Origin: JAIQFL01 sp035295745 | GTDB taxonomy: Bacteria > Acidobacteriota > Terriglobia > Bryobacterales > Bryobacteraceae | Length of the DNA stretch: 17,206 bases | NCBI GenBank assembly: GCA_035295745.1 | Contig: DATGIL010000002.1 | Span: 1-17,206, forward strand | Reading direction: 5' to 3' | In this document: one piece after another, positions 1 to 6,686 of the stretch | How positions within the stretch are numbered: position 1 is the stretch's first letter | How the letters are laid out: each line of letters starts with the position of its first letter | Translations under genes and position numbers: made by a program | Notes under the pieces: model-generated | Database searches by the model: none | What the model was told of the DNA's origin: nothing | What the model saw: only the letters and a program-made list of their open reading frames with translations

Positions 1-153
1 ATTGCCCTGGTGCGCCAGCGCATTTGGCAGCATCCCCTCCTTTTCTCGAATTCTCGTCGCAAGGTCACTATCCCGCACCGCCTCGTCCTCGCTCTGCACG
101 AAGCGGCTTGCTATGCCCAATGATTGGATAAAGTCGAGCTCGGGCTCCTTCAA
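1..153 (-). CDS. Unassigned partial reading frame running off the window
   Basis: From a TTG codon the minus-strand frame stays open for 51 codons and leaves the window at base 1. It includes the stretch LDFIQSLGIASRFVQSEDEA and ends in LAHQGN. The composition is acidic and protein-like, with no low-complexity arginine/proline bias of the kind seen in shadow frames here. A stop lies in frame about 55 bases upstream, so a true start must be near 153, or the frame continues a decayed gene through a frameshift. No ATG is available and the ribosome site is poor. I do not recognise the family, and this may be part of a remnant. Confidence is low. Confidence 0.2.
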   Translation of the reverse strand, partial: MKEPELDFIQSLGIASRFVQSEDEAVRDSDLATRIREKEGMLPNALAHQGN

Positions 154-330
154 AACGAGCCATTGGCGGCTCTCCGTACCACCTCTTCTGTGGCTTTCGC
201 GAAGTCACGGGATTCGCCATTCACGACTACCTCCTGCGTCTGTGCGGGTTCGCCACGGACTGGAGAGCGTTTGCGATACGGCCCGCCGACTGTGCCGCAT
301 CGCTGTGGACCTCGGGTCTGCGCATCACAG

Positions 331-672
331 TCATTCACCAACGCCTTCACGGCGCGATTTCGAAATCACCTTTCCGCGCTGCGCTCCTGGCGACGACGCC
401 GCTGATCGGCAGATGCGCCCCGAATGAAAGCTCTGAACCGTGAATGCCGCTCCAAAGCCTCGCCAGGCATGTGTCCGGTCAGAGCGAAGAGGCGCTGCCC
501 AGCTTTGCAGGAAGTCACAGAGATCTTGCCAGTATTGGCGCTCCCGATATTCTCGGTGAGGGCAGAAGTTACGAAATCCGGGACGCCATCATGATCACGT
601 CGCCGATCTCCGACACTGCTTCCACCTGAGCTACGCCCACGGTAGGATCGGCCGGCAGGTCTATTCACCAGG
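331..672 (-). pseudogene. Decayed FG-GAP (integrin-alpha-like beta-propeller) repeat gene
   Basis: Three minus-strand frames together read like consecutive FG-GAP repeats. One frame gives ADPTVGVAQVEAVSEIGDV and then breaks. The next resumes with DHDGVPDFVTSALTENIGSA, a D-x-D-G-x-P-D-F calcium-loop motif, and goes on to ANTGKISV and GQRLFALTG. A further shift gives FGAAF, and later PGAQRGKVIS before a stop. FG-GAP proteins have the order GDVdxDGxpDfv, then GKvxvysgktGqxlxxltG, then FGxxv, which matches this series. At least two indels (near 595 and near 455) prevent continuous translation. Intact relatives are secreted surface proteins. No start, signal peptide or promoter is visible. The remainder of bases 154-330 and 673-768 shows nothing I can assign. 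Confidence 0.5.
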
Positions 673-768
673 CCGGCCACGACGAGAGTCAACAACGCTT
701 GATTCTGAATTGCCTCAGCATCAGAGATACGGCAGCCGAGCCTGCGGTCGCTATCCAAATCCCTGCGG

Positions 769-1182
769 CTAGGTGGTGCGGAAGGTGCTGCCGATTAAGG
801 GCAACTCCTGACGGTGCAGAAGGAGGATTGCAGCCGAGCAAAGCGTCACCACAATCGCCAGTGCGAACAGCTCGCCGTGATCGCCCACCGGAGTTAACGC
901 GATGCCGAGCCGTCCCAGGTGAAATAGGATCGCGCTTCCAGTAGCGGCGAGCGCCATCGCGGCGCCTACGGTCAGTGTTCCCGGGATGAAGAGCAGGATT
1001 GACGCAACCAATTCGAAGATTCCGGAACCAATGCGGCCCCAGGGCTCCAAACCTAGCGTCGAGAAGATGTAAATCGATTCTTTCGCTGCCGAGAATTTAA
1101 AGAACAGCGTCTGCAAGAGAATCACGGCCACCGTTAGCCGGAGTACCCAACTGATCCAAACGAATGTCTTAGAGTGTTCCAT
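769..1182 (-). CDS. DoxX-like integral membrane protein
   Basis: This 137-residue protein has four hydrophobic segments at roughly residues 8-28, 50-70, 72-92 and 102-122. The arrangement FKFSAAKESIYIFSTLG followed by G-x-x-E-L-V-A-S-I-L-L-F-I-P matches the DoxX/DoxX-like family, small four-helix membrane proteins of 110-150 residues. Family members are linked to thiol and oxidative stress or to quinone-associated redox complexes, but the exact chemistry of this subfamily is not established. The ATG lies inside the end of the upstream acyltransferase gene (14-base overlap) and is preceded by AAAGGA at four bases, so translation is probably coupled. It is the last gene of the minus-strand run and shares the predicted ECF-type promoter in front of the acyltransferase. 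Confidence 0.8.
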   Translation of the reverse strand: MEHSKTFVWISWVLRLTVAVILLQTLFFKFSAAKESIYIFSTLGLEPWGRIGSGIFELVASILLFIPGTLTVGAAMALAATGSAILFHLGRLGIALTPVGDHGELFALAIVVTLCSAAILLLHRQELPLIGSTFRTT

Positions 1183-2980
1183 TTTGTCCTTTCTGAAAAT
1201 CCAGAAACTGGGCGGCCTCGCGTTTGCCGAGATACCGCTCCAGGAGCTTCGGCTCGGTCCTGGTGAGGTCCACCAGAATCAAGCCGTCCAAGGTGTGCGC
1301 GAAATCGGGATCTACGTGAAATCCCAGAAGCTTGCCGCCCAGCCGCAAATACTGTCGCAGCAGCACCGGGATGCCCCCGGGTTTCTGTTCGATATCGTTC
1401 ACCGCGGCGGAGAGATCCTCCACGTCGAATGCGCCGTCGGGAAGCACTGGGCGGCGCGGTCCCTTCAGGATACGATCTGGGAATACGCTACGATTGCGAA
1501 TCAGACCAGCCCAATCGGCGAGCAACGCGTACTTCTCCAGGAACGAAACCATCAGCTCGCGCGACGCCGCTTCATATCGATTGCTGATGCTCACCGCGCC
1601 AAAGAGAATCTTGTAACGCGGATGCCGCGCTACGAACGCGCCGATGCCCTTCCACAACAGCAGCAGGGGCGCGAATCCCTTCTGGTACTCCGTCCGCACG
1701 AAGGAGCGCCCCAATTCGATAGCGGGGCCGAGCCGGTCCAGGAAGGCTTCGCCGTATTGGAAAAGACTAGCGGTGTAGAGTCCCGGCGCGCCGTGCTGGC
1801 GCCGCACGGTATCGGTGCAGGCCAGCCGATAGGCGCCAGCCAATTCCTGCTTGCGCGCATTCCACAAGAAAAGGTGGAGATAGCGAGAGTCAAACTCGTC
1901 GATATCGAGGGCCCTGCCGGTGCCTTCGCCGGCGGCGCGGAACGTAATCTCGCGCAGTCGTCCCAGTTCCTGGAGTACGCCAGGAATCTGAGACGCGCCA
2001 GCCAGATAGACCGCCAGGTCGCCCGAACGGCCGAGGATGCAGTCATCCGGCAATCCGCCGATCTCCGCGGCGAGCACTTGGGCGTCGACGGGCGCGGCCG
2101 TCGGCGCGATGGCGGCCTGCCTGCTATCGCCACGCGCGAGGGGGAGCGCGGTGCGCGCCTTGAACTGCTCGCGGCTGGCCAGCAGGTAGGTGCGCCAACG
2201 CAGATACTCCGCCTGTTCTCGCGGAGTGGAGATGGCGTGCAGTTTGGCGGGCGCGATGGGAGCGCCGATTCGCACTTCTACAGCGCGCCCCGATTTGTTG
2301 AGCAGTTCCCGTCCCAGCAGCGCGGTCCGCAGCCCCGGATGCAGCATGCCGGCGATCTGAAATAGAGCACCATTACCTCCCGCGACGTACGCTGGCACCA
2401 CGGGAACTCCCGCGATGTCGGCAATCCGCGCCACGGTTGGATTCCATTCTCCGTCGGTCACCGCGCGATCCTTCCACTGAAAGTGTGAGACTTCGCCGGC
2501 AGGAAAGACCACTAGCAGGGCGCCGTCACGCAGATGCTCGATCGACCGCCGCAATGCCCGGCCGTTCGCAGAAACCGCAGAGCGGCCCGAGATCGGATCC
2601 ACCGGGATTATGAAGTCGCGGATCTCTGGGATCGCCGTCAGGATCCCGTTGGCCAGAAAGCGCACGTCTGGGCGAATGCGCTGGAGCAGGCTTACAAGGA
2701 CCGCGCCTTCGAGAATGCCAAACGGATGGTTCACGGTGACGATGGCGGCGCCGGTCTTGGGAATTCGAGCCAGATCAACTTCGGAAGCGGTGTACGAGAT
2801 CGAGAGGAATTGGAGCAACCGCTCGGCAATCGAGCTTTCGCTGCCCATCGACCGTAGGGCCTTGTAGATGTCTTCGATCTCGCTGATCCCGAGTACACGC
2901 TCCAGCAGGCTGTGTATCGTCTGCGGAGTGCGGAAGGGGATGATACTGGGAATTACGTTCTGAAATGCCGCGGTAGCCAT
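1169..2980 (-). CDS. Bifunctional OlsF-like acyltransferase (PlsC-type plus GNAT-type)
   Basis: This 603-residue protein has two acyltransferase halves. The N-terminal half is lysophospholipid-acyltransferase-like, with the NHPFGILEG catalytic motif (Asn84-His85) and the acceptor-side motif FPAGEVS. The C-terminal half, from about residue 320, is a GNAT-like N-acyltransferase of the putative hemolysin/OlsB type, with HLFLWN, ELAGAYRLA and GAVSISNRYEAAS. In Serratia OlsF this order of domains makes ornithine lipid: the C-terminal domain N-acylates ornithine and the N-terminal domain O-acylates the lyso-lipid. By analogy this enzyme should make an aminolipid in the inner membrane. The amino acid acceptor cannot be read from sequence. 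ATG at 2980 was chosen over an adjacent GTG. A predicted ECF-type promoter lies directly upstream and DoxX overlaps the end. Confidence 0.75.
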   Translation of the reverse strand: MATAAFQNVIPSIIPFRTPQTIHSLLERVLGISEIEDIYKALRSMGSESSIAERLLQFLSISYTASEVDLARIPKTGAAIVTVNHPFGILEGAVLVSLLQRIRPDVRFLANGILTAIPEIRDFIIPVDPISGRSAVSANGRALRRSIEHLRDGALLVVFPAGEVSHFQWKDRAVTDGEWNPTVARIADIAGVPVVPAYVAGGNGALFQIAGMLHPGLRTALLGRELLNKSGRAVEVRIGAPIAPAKLHAISTPREQAEYLRWRTYLLASREQFKARTALPLARGDSRQAAIAPTAAPVDAQVLAAEIGGLPDDCILGRSGDLAVYLAGASQIPGVLQELGRLREITFRAAGEGTGRALDIDEFDSRYLHLFLWNARKQELAGAYRLACTDTVRRQHGAPGLYTASLFQYGEAFLDRLGPAIELGRSFVRTEYQKGFAPLLLLWKGIGAFVARHPRYKILFGAVSISNRYEAASRELMVSFLEKYALLADWAGLIRNRSVFPDRILKGPRRPVLPDGAFDVEDLSAAVNDIEQKPGGIPVLLRQYLRLGGKLLGFHVDPDFAHTLDGLILVDLTRTEPKLLERYLGKREAAQFLDFQKGQNGTL

Positions 2981-2990
2981 CACTCTCGAA

Positions 2991-3016
2991 ATCCGCCGCG
3001 GCGCCGGATTTATTCC
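2991..3016 (-). promoter_or_regulatory. Predicted ECF-type promoter of the acyltransferase-DoxX pair
   Basis: Reading on the minus strand: GGAATAAATCC begins at 3016 and, 13 bases after GGAAT, CGGCGGAT ends at 2991. This is the geometry found at four other gene starts in the window, and CGGCGGAT is identical to the DUF1223 site. The GGAATAA overlaps the stop codon of the upstream 226-residue gene, so it can act as an internal promoter in the long operon. Counting GGAAT as -35, transcription would start at about 2981, next to the ATG, which implies little or no leader. Promoter activity is inference. Confidence 0.6.
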
Positions 3017-3690
3017 GCGAACAGAGTGAGCCTGCCGGAAGATCTTACTAATCTGCCACGAATTGAGACTGGCTCGGCAATATGATTGAGTAACTCATGC
3101 TTGAAGTTGGCGAGAAGCAGGGTCATCGCATGGCCATTTGCGTCGCGAACCCGAAGGGCTGGGGGCACGCCGCCCGAGATGCAGCGAACCGCGCAGTCCC
3201 GATGTACTTTGCCGTTGCCGGGGTTCATCACGCCGAAGTAGCACTTACTGTCTACGATTTCGCCAGTGAGTTCGACAGGGCCGAGGTCCTTGTCGGGAGC
3301 GGGCGGCGTGCCTGTGTCGACGTGTTGGAGAGAGCCTGGCAGTAACTCGATCATGCGGTCACCGCCGCGAAAGATGCGCTCGCCTCGCAGTTGTACTTCT
3401 CCCGAAGCGAGGGCGCCAGCGCCGTGTTTCCCGGGTCCAACCAGAAGCCACGGTTGTGGTTCGCCAGGAATCACGAGCGCAGGATAGGGCGAAGTCAGCA
3501 GCGTGCCGCGAAACTCCCGGTACTGCTGGAATTCGAATGTGGCGTCCGGAAATGGGTGTTGGCCGCCAATCAATAGGCCCGCAATTGCGGCCACTATCGC
3601 GCCGAGCGATAGAATCACGCGGCGGACGTGGCGCTTTACTCCGGCAGGCAGCGGAAGATAGCCGACAAAAAACTCAGACTCTCTGTTCAT
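3010..3690 (-). CDS. Membrane-anchored protein with Cys-rich CYFGVM/HRDCA motif
   Basis: This 226-residue protein has one N-terminal membrane segment (about residues 25-43) after a basic stretch (KRHVRR), placing the rest outside the cytoplasm. Near residues 143-177 it has GEIVDSKCYFGVMNPG and HRDCAVRCISGGVPP, which fix three cysteines (150, 166, 170) and a histidine (163). The spacing is not a CxxCH heme site and not a Rieske site. The density of Cys, His and Gly suggests metal or redox chemistry, and I recall the motif as recurring in hypothetical proteins beside Rieske/ferric-reductase genes, though I cannot verify that here. The ATG at 3690 has GGTGA six bases upstream, so it is preferred over a TTG two codons earlier. 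It overlaps the Rieske fusion by 17 bases, implying a joint role. Confidence 0.6.
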   Translation of the reverse strand: MNRESEFFVGYLPLPAGVKRHVRRVILSLGAIVAAIAGLLIGGQHPFPDATFEFQQYREFRGTLLTSPYPALVIPGEPQPWLLVGPGKHGAGALASGEVQLRGERIFRGGDRMIELLPGSLQHVDTGTPPAPDKDLGPVELTGEIVDSKCYFGVMNPGNGKVHRDCAVRCISGGVPPALRVRDANGHAMTLLLANFKHELLNHIAEPVSIRGRLVRSSGRLTLFAE

Positions 3691-4720
3691 ATTCAATCAC
3701 CGAAGGAGGAACGGCTGTGCCGGGAGGCAATGGCGCGGGATGGATGAAGATTTGCCTGCCGACGATGCGAGTGCGAAAGGTCGAGACCTTCTCCGTAAAC
3801 GGCGCCGGGGCCGCACCGGACTCCGGTCGGTATTGGTAGCCGTGCCAGGGGCAAGTGATGCAGCCACCGATGATCTTGCCTTCACCGAGCGGACCGTTTT
3901 GATGCTGGCAGACGTTCGAGACCGCGGAGATCCGGCCCTTGTATTTGAAAATGGCCACCCGCTCGCCGCCGCAGGAGACGATACAGGCGCGGTTCTCGGG
4001 GATAACATCGACGGTGCCGACCGGAACGAATCCATCCGCTCCGCAAGCGCGGTCGCGGTCCTTGCGGTTCTCGACGATGCCGGCGGCGATGTGCAGTGTG
4101 AGGACGACGGTCAGCCCGACGCCTAGAACAGCCGCGAGCAGAGGGCTCGTCTCCGACTGCAGCGCACCGAGGGTGACGTGCGCGATCAGCAGTCCGTATG
4201 CCGCGTACACGAGCATATGGATGCGCTTCCAAACCGGGGCCGTGAGATTGTTCAGCCAGAAATCGTGGCTGGTGACGGCCATGAGGAAGAGGATCGCGAG
4301 CGCGAAGAATCCGAGGATCTGAAACGGAAAATCGGCGAGGCTGAAGAAGCGCGTGTTGCTGACGAAGAGGCTGACCAGCGGGTTCAAGTCGCCCAGCGCG
4401 TGGAATTGAAAAATCGAAAATGCGCCGTGCCCCAAGGCGAGCACGAACATGGTGACGCCGAGGTGGCGGCGGTTGTAGAGCAGCGGCAGAAATCGGCGGT
4501 CGAGCCGGCACAAGGGGCCGATGCAGAGGATGACGTGCAGCAAGAAAAGCGCGGCGGTGCCGAGTCCGCGGATCAGCAAGGTTTCGGCGGTGGCGTTGGG
4601 GTGGACCAGCGACCCGACTCCCACGAAGAGCGCGAGGTACAGCGCCAGTCCGCCGGCGAGGATGCTGTCGTAAATCTTCTTGGTGCGGTTCCAACCCACC
4701 GCCAGATAGCTGACACTCAT
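3674..4720 (-). CDS. Ferric-reductase-like heme membrane protein fused to a Rieske domain
   Basis: This 348-residue protein starts with a polytopic domain of about six membrane helices (residues 19-215) resembling the ferric-reductase/MsrQ cytochrome b family. Histidines within or near helices (62, 98, 168, 181, 210) are candidate heme ligands. The C-terminal part (about 228-328) is a Rieske [2Fe-2S] domain: Cys271-x-His273, 16 intervening residues, then Cys290-x-x-His293, with GPLGEG and CPWHGY as in canonical Rieske proteins. The fusion should pass electrons between a soluble donor or acceptor and membrane heme. Whether quinone or a methionine-sulfoxide reductase is the partner is not visible. 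Longer upstream extensions of the frame are rejected: the ATG at 4720 has GGGAG eight bases upstream and overlaps the 47-residue gene as ATGA. Confidence 0.8.
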   Translation of the reverse strand: MSVSYLAVGWNRTKKIYDSILAGGLALYLALFVGVGSLVHPNATAETLLIRGLGTAALFLLHVILCIGPLCRLDRRFLPLLYNRRHLGVTMFVLALGHGAFSIFQFHALGDLNPLVSLFVSNTRFFSLADFPFQILGFFALAILFLMAVTSHDFWLNNLTAPVWKRIHMLVYAAYGLLIAHVTLGALQSETSPLLAAVLGVGLTVVLTLHIAAGIVENRKDRDRACGADGFVPVGTVDVIPENRACIVSCGGERVAIFKYKGRISAVSNVCQHQNGPLGEGKIIGGCITCPWHGYQYRPESGAAPAPFTEKVSTFRTRIVGRQIFIHPAPLPPGTAVPPSVIEYEQRV

Positions 4721-4860
4721 TGGTATTGCTCCCAATTGAGGCCTTTGTTGGGTGGCGTGGTGGTCCGGCGTGCGAGGATCCCGGCGAAGAACACGAGATA
4801 CAGCACGGCCGCCAGTACAAGCCAAATTCGAAAATGCGCGCGACGCAGAGGCCGAATCAT
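4717..4860 (-). CDS. 47-residue single-span membrane protein
   Basis: This small protein begins MIRPLRRAHFR, a basic start, followed by one membrane span (IWLVLAAVLYLVFFAGILA) and a short polar tail ending GLNWEQYQ. Its ATG overlaps the stop of the 69-residue gene (ATGA) and its TGA overlaps the ATG of the Rieske fusion (ATGA). Both junctions point to translational coupling and stoichiometric expression. A gene this short embedded between two overlaps is very unlikely to be chance. Size and context suggest an accessory subunit of the Rieske/heme membrane complex, comparable in kind to small subunits of terminal oxidases, but there is no recognisable homology. Basic residues before the span suggest an N-inside orientation. 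Confidence 0.7.
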   Translation of the reverse strand: MIRPLRRAHFRIWLVLAAVLYLVFFAGILARRTTTPPNKGLNWEQYQ

Positions 4861-5066
4861 ATCCGCGCACTCCTGATCCATCGTGTGAGGAGCAGGGGCC
4901 AGAGAGCCGCCACTCCTGGCGCCACGATAAGCCGGAAGCCGGCGCCGGCACGTGTGGCCGCGTGATCGACGCGATGGATGCCGAGGGTGACAAAGGCCGC
5001 CGCGAAGACCACGCCAGCCACCGCGTAGACTGCGAGAAGTGCGACGAACAGCTCTGCCGCGACCAT
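4857..5066 (-). CDS. 69-residue two-span membrane protein
   Basis: The protein has an N-terminal helix (ELFVALLAVYAVAGVVFAAAF), then a conserved-looking loop GIHRVDHAA, then GFRLIVAPGVAALWPLLLTRW, and ends with a basic tail. The GFRL-IxPG-ALWPLLLxRW pattern recalls small hypothetical proteins I associate with membrane oxidoreductase operons, but no function is established. The start is the ATG one base after the SDR stop. GGAAGG sits ten bases upstream, inside the SDR gene. Longer in-frame extensions would duplicate the SDR end in another frame and are rejected. Its stop overlaps the ATG of the 47-residue gene. The likely role is a subunit or assembly factor for the Rieske/heme module. Confidence 0.7.
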   Translation of the reverse strand: MVAAELFVALLAVYAVAGVVFAAAFVTLGIHRVDHAATRAGAGFRLIVAPGVAALWPLLLTRWIRSARI

Positions 5067-5067
5067 T

Positions 5068-5763
5068 CTACAACTGCCTTCCGTAGACGGGTATGGCCGC
5101 GCCGGTGATCTGCGCACCCGTGTCGGATGCCAGATAGACGAGGATATCGGCCACCTGCGAGGGCCGCACCCATTGAGCGCGATCCGCTGGGGATGCACCA
5201 TCGCGATTGCCGGGAGTGTCCATCGTGCCGGGGAGGACGGCGTTGGCAGAAATGCAGCGGTCCTTGTTTTCGAGGGCGATCGTTCGGATGAGAGAGAGCA
5301 GCGCGGCTTTGGAGGCGCTGTAGACGCCCACCATCGCGGCGGGCTCGACTGCCTGCCGGCTGGCGACGGCGAGGATACGGCCGCCTCCCTGTTCGCGCAT
5401 TTTCGGTATTACAGCCCGCGCGATGTGGAAGGCGGCACGGTAGTTGAGGTCCAGCATCTTCTCGAATAACGCATCATCGGTGTCGGCGACGCTTTGACCT
5501 CCCGCGAAGCCCCCCATCACGTGCACCAGGGCGTCGATCCGTCCGAGTCGCGCGACAGTGTCGTCGATGAGTTTGCGGGCGGCGTCTCCGCTGGATAATT
5601 CCGCTGGCATCGCGTGGAATTGCGGATGCGGGAAATCGGTGGCCTGAATCGAGCGGGAGACGCCGACGACGGTCGCGCCCGCCTCCAGAAACGCTTCTGT
5701 GACGAATGTGCCGAGTCCGCCTTTGGCGCCGGTGATGAGTGCAATTTTGCTTTGCAGGTTCAT
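5068..5763 (-). CDS. Short-chain dehydrogenase/reductase
   Basis: This is a 231-residue classical SDR. Features are the nucleotide-binding motif TGAKGGLG near the N-terminus, a modified mid-strand motif HVMGG where NNAG is usual, catalytic Ser in VASRQ 13 residues before Tyr of the YSASK motif, and the PGTMDTPGN segment after it. This makes it an NAD(P)-dependent oxidoreductase in the cytoplasm; the substrate is unknown. The ATG at 5763 has GAGGAGA a few bases upstream and is preferred to a GTG at 5781 that would overlap the neighbouring gene. It lies ten bases after the glucose-dehydrogenase-like gene and one base before the 69-residue membrane gene, so it is part of the same operon. Confidence 0.85.
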   Translation of the reverse strand: MNLQSKIALITGAKGGLGTFVTEAFLEAGATVVGVSRSIQATDFPHPQFHAMPAELSSGDAARKLIDDTVARLGRIDALVHVMGGFAGGQSVADTDDALFEKMLDLNYRAAFHIARAVIPKMREQGGGRILAVASRQAVEPAAMVGVYSASKAALLSLIRTIALENKDRCISANAVLPGTMDTPGNRDGASPADRAQWVRPSQVADILVYLASDTGAQITGAAIPVYGRQL

Positions 5764-5773
5764 GGCTGTCTCC

Positions 5774-6577
5774 TCACTCACCGGATGACCAGGCCACGCG
5801 GAATTCCGGGTACAAGGTCAACCCGCCGCACGCGAAGATCGTCTGGCCGGTGACGTACGAAGCCTCGTCGGAAGCGAGGAATGCGAACACGGAGGCGATC
5901 TCTTCGGCGGCTGCCGCATGTTTCATGGGGATGTGACTCTCGACTTCGCCACGCGCTTTGGGATTGTCGATCCAGGCACGATTGATAGGCGTGACTACGG
6001 CGCCGGGGCCCACCGCGTTGACGCGAATTCCCTGCCCGGCATACTCGAGGGCGAGCGATTTGGTGAGGTTCTCCATGCCGCCCTTGCTGATGGAGTATGG
6101 CAGGTATTTAGGCTTTGGGATGATTTCGTGGACGCTGGAATTGTTCAGGATCACGCCGCCGCCGTCACGCGAGAGAAAGTGGCGGATTGCCTCGCGCGAG
6201 CACAGAAACGGTCCGCGAAGGTTGACGGAAAGGATGCGGTCGAAGTCCGCGGTTTCGATTTCGTGGCTGGGCGCAGGCTTCTGAATTCCCGCATTGTTGA
6301 TCAGCACATCGAGGCGGCCGAATGCTTCGAGAGTAGTGGCGAACATCTGCTTCACCTGGTCTTCATTCGACACGTCGGCCTGCACAACGAGTTCGCGGCC
6401 TGCGCCATTAGAGCGGGCGGAGCGCGCCATGATCCGTGTGGCTTCGGCCTGCTCCGCGCCGCTGCGATAGTTGATCGCAATGTTGGCGCCTTCGCGGGCG
6501 AAGCGCACCGCGATGGCCTGGCCGATACCGGAAGAGGCTCCGGTGATCAGCACATTCTTTCCTTTGAGACGTTCCAT
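5774..6577 (-). CDS. Glucose 1-dehydrogenase-like SDR
   Basis: This 267-residue SDR has TGASSGIG, NNAGIQ, the active-site segment NSSVHEIIPKPKYLPYSISK and the C-terminal stretch SYVTGQTIFACGGLTLYP. The SSVHE-IP segment, GPGAVVTPIN, EVESHIPM and the G-LTLYP ending closely follow Bacillus-type glucose 1-dehydrogenases (EC 1.1.1.47), which oxidise beta-D-glucose to gluconolactone with NAD(P). The motifs support the subfamily; the actual sugar or alcohol substrate is inference. The ATG has AGGAG eight bases upstream. It is the first gene of the minus-strand operon, 26 bases downstream of the expected transcript start of a predicted ECF-type promoter, and is divergent from the YHS gene. Confidence 0.85.
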   Translation of the reverse strand: MERLKGKNVLITGASSGIGQAIAVRFAREGANIAINYRSGAEQAEATRIMARSARSNGAGRELVVQADVSNEDQVKQMFATTLEAFGRLDVLINNAGIQKPAPSHEIETADFDRILSVNLRGPFLCSREAIRHFLSRDGGGVILNNSSVHEIIPKPKYLPYSISKGGMENLTKSLALEYAGQGIRVNAVGPGAVVTPINRAWIDNPKARGEVESHIPMKHAAAAEEIASVFAFLASDEASYVTGQTIFACGGLTLYPEFRVAWSSGE

Positions 6578-6612
6578 TTCATGTGCTCCTGATTTGTGTT
6601 TGCACTTGCTTC

Positions 6613-6638
6613 ATCCGTAAGCAGCACGCGATTATTCC
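6613..6638 (-). promoter_or_regulatory. Predicted ECF-type promoter of the glucose-dehydrogenase/Rieske operon
   Basis: On the minus strand GGAATAATCGC begins at 6638 and TTACGGAT ends at 6613, with 13 bases between GGAAT and the 8-mer. The -35-like half matches the other four sites; the 8-mer shares only CGGAT with most of them, so this is the most divergent member. It leaves a leader of about 26 bases that carries the AGGAG ribosome site, a normal layout for a leadered transcript. Confidence 0.55.
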
Positions 6639-6650
6639 GGCACGGTGGAA

Positions 6651-6676
6651 GGAATATTTCGGATGCGACGCGGGAT
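6651..6676 (+). promoter_or_regulatory. Predicted ECF-type promoter of the YHS gene
   Basis: GGAATATTTCG starts at 6651 and CGCGGGAT ends at 6676, again with 13 bases between GGAAT and the 8-mer. The 8-mer is identical to the one before the ECF sigma gene. It lies 12 bases from the divergent site for the glucose-dehydrogenase operon. Taking GGAAT as -35, the transcript would begin within a few bases of the ATG at 6687, so the mRNA may be leaderless. Confidence 0.55.
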
Positions 6677-6686
6677 TCAGGGCTGT

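Noticed and set aside
2..427. 141-codon plus-strand frame at the window start
   Set aside because: It is Ser/Arg-rich and resembles no family; it lies opposite the remnant on the other strand.
1184..2365. 393-codon plus-strand frame
   Set aside because: It is the complement of the acyltransferase gene, with no recognisable domain and no ribosome site.
4178..4876. 232-codon plus-strand Glu/Gln-rich frame
   Set aside because: It is a shadow of the Rieske fusion; the composition arises from hydrophobic codons on the other strand.
4721..5173. N-terminal extension of the Rieske fusion to 499 residues
   Set aside because: It runs antiparallel in composition, overlaps three coupled genes, and lacks a ribosome site; the ATG at 4720 has one.
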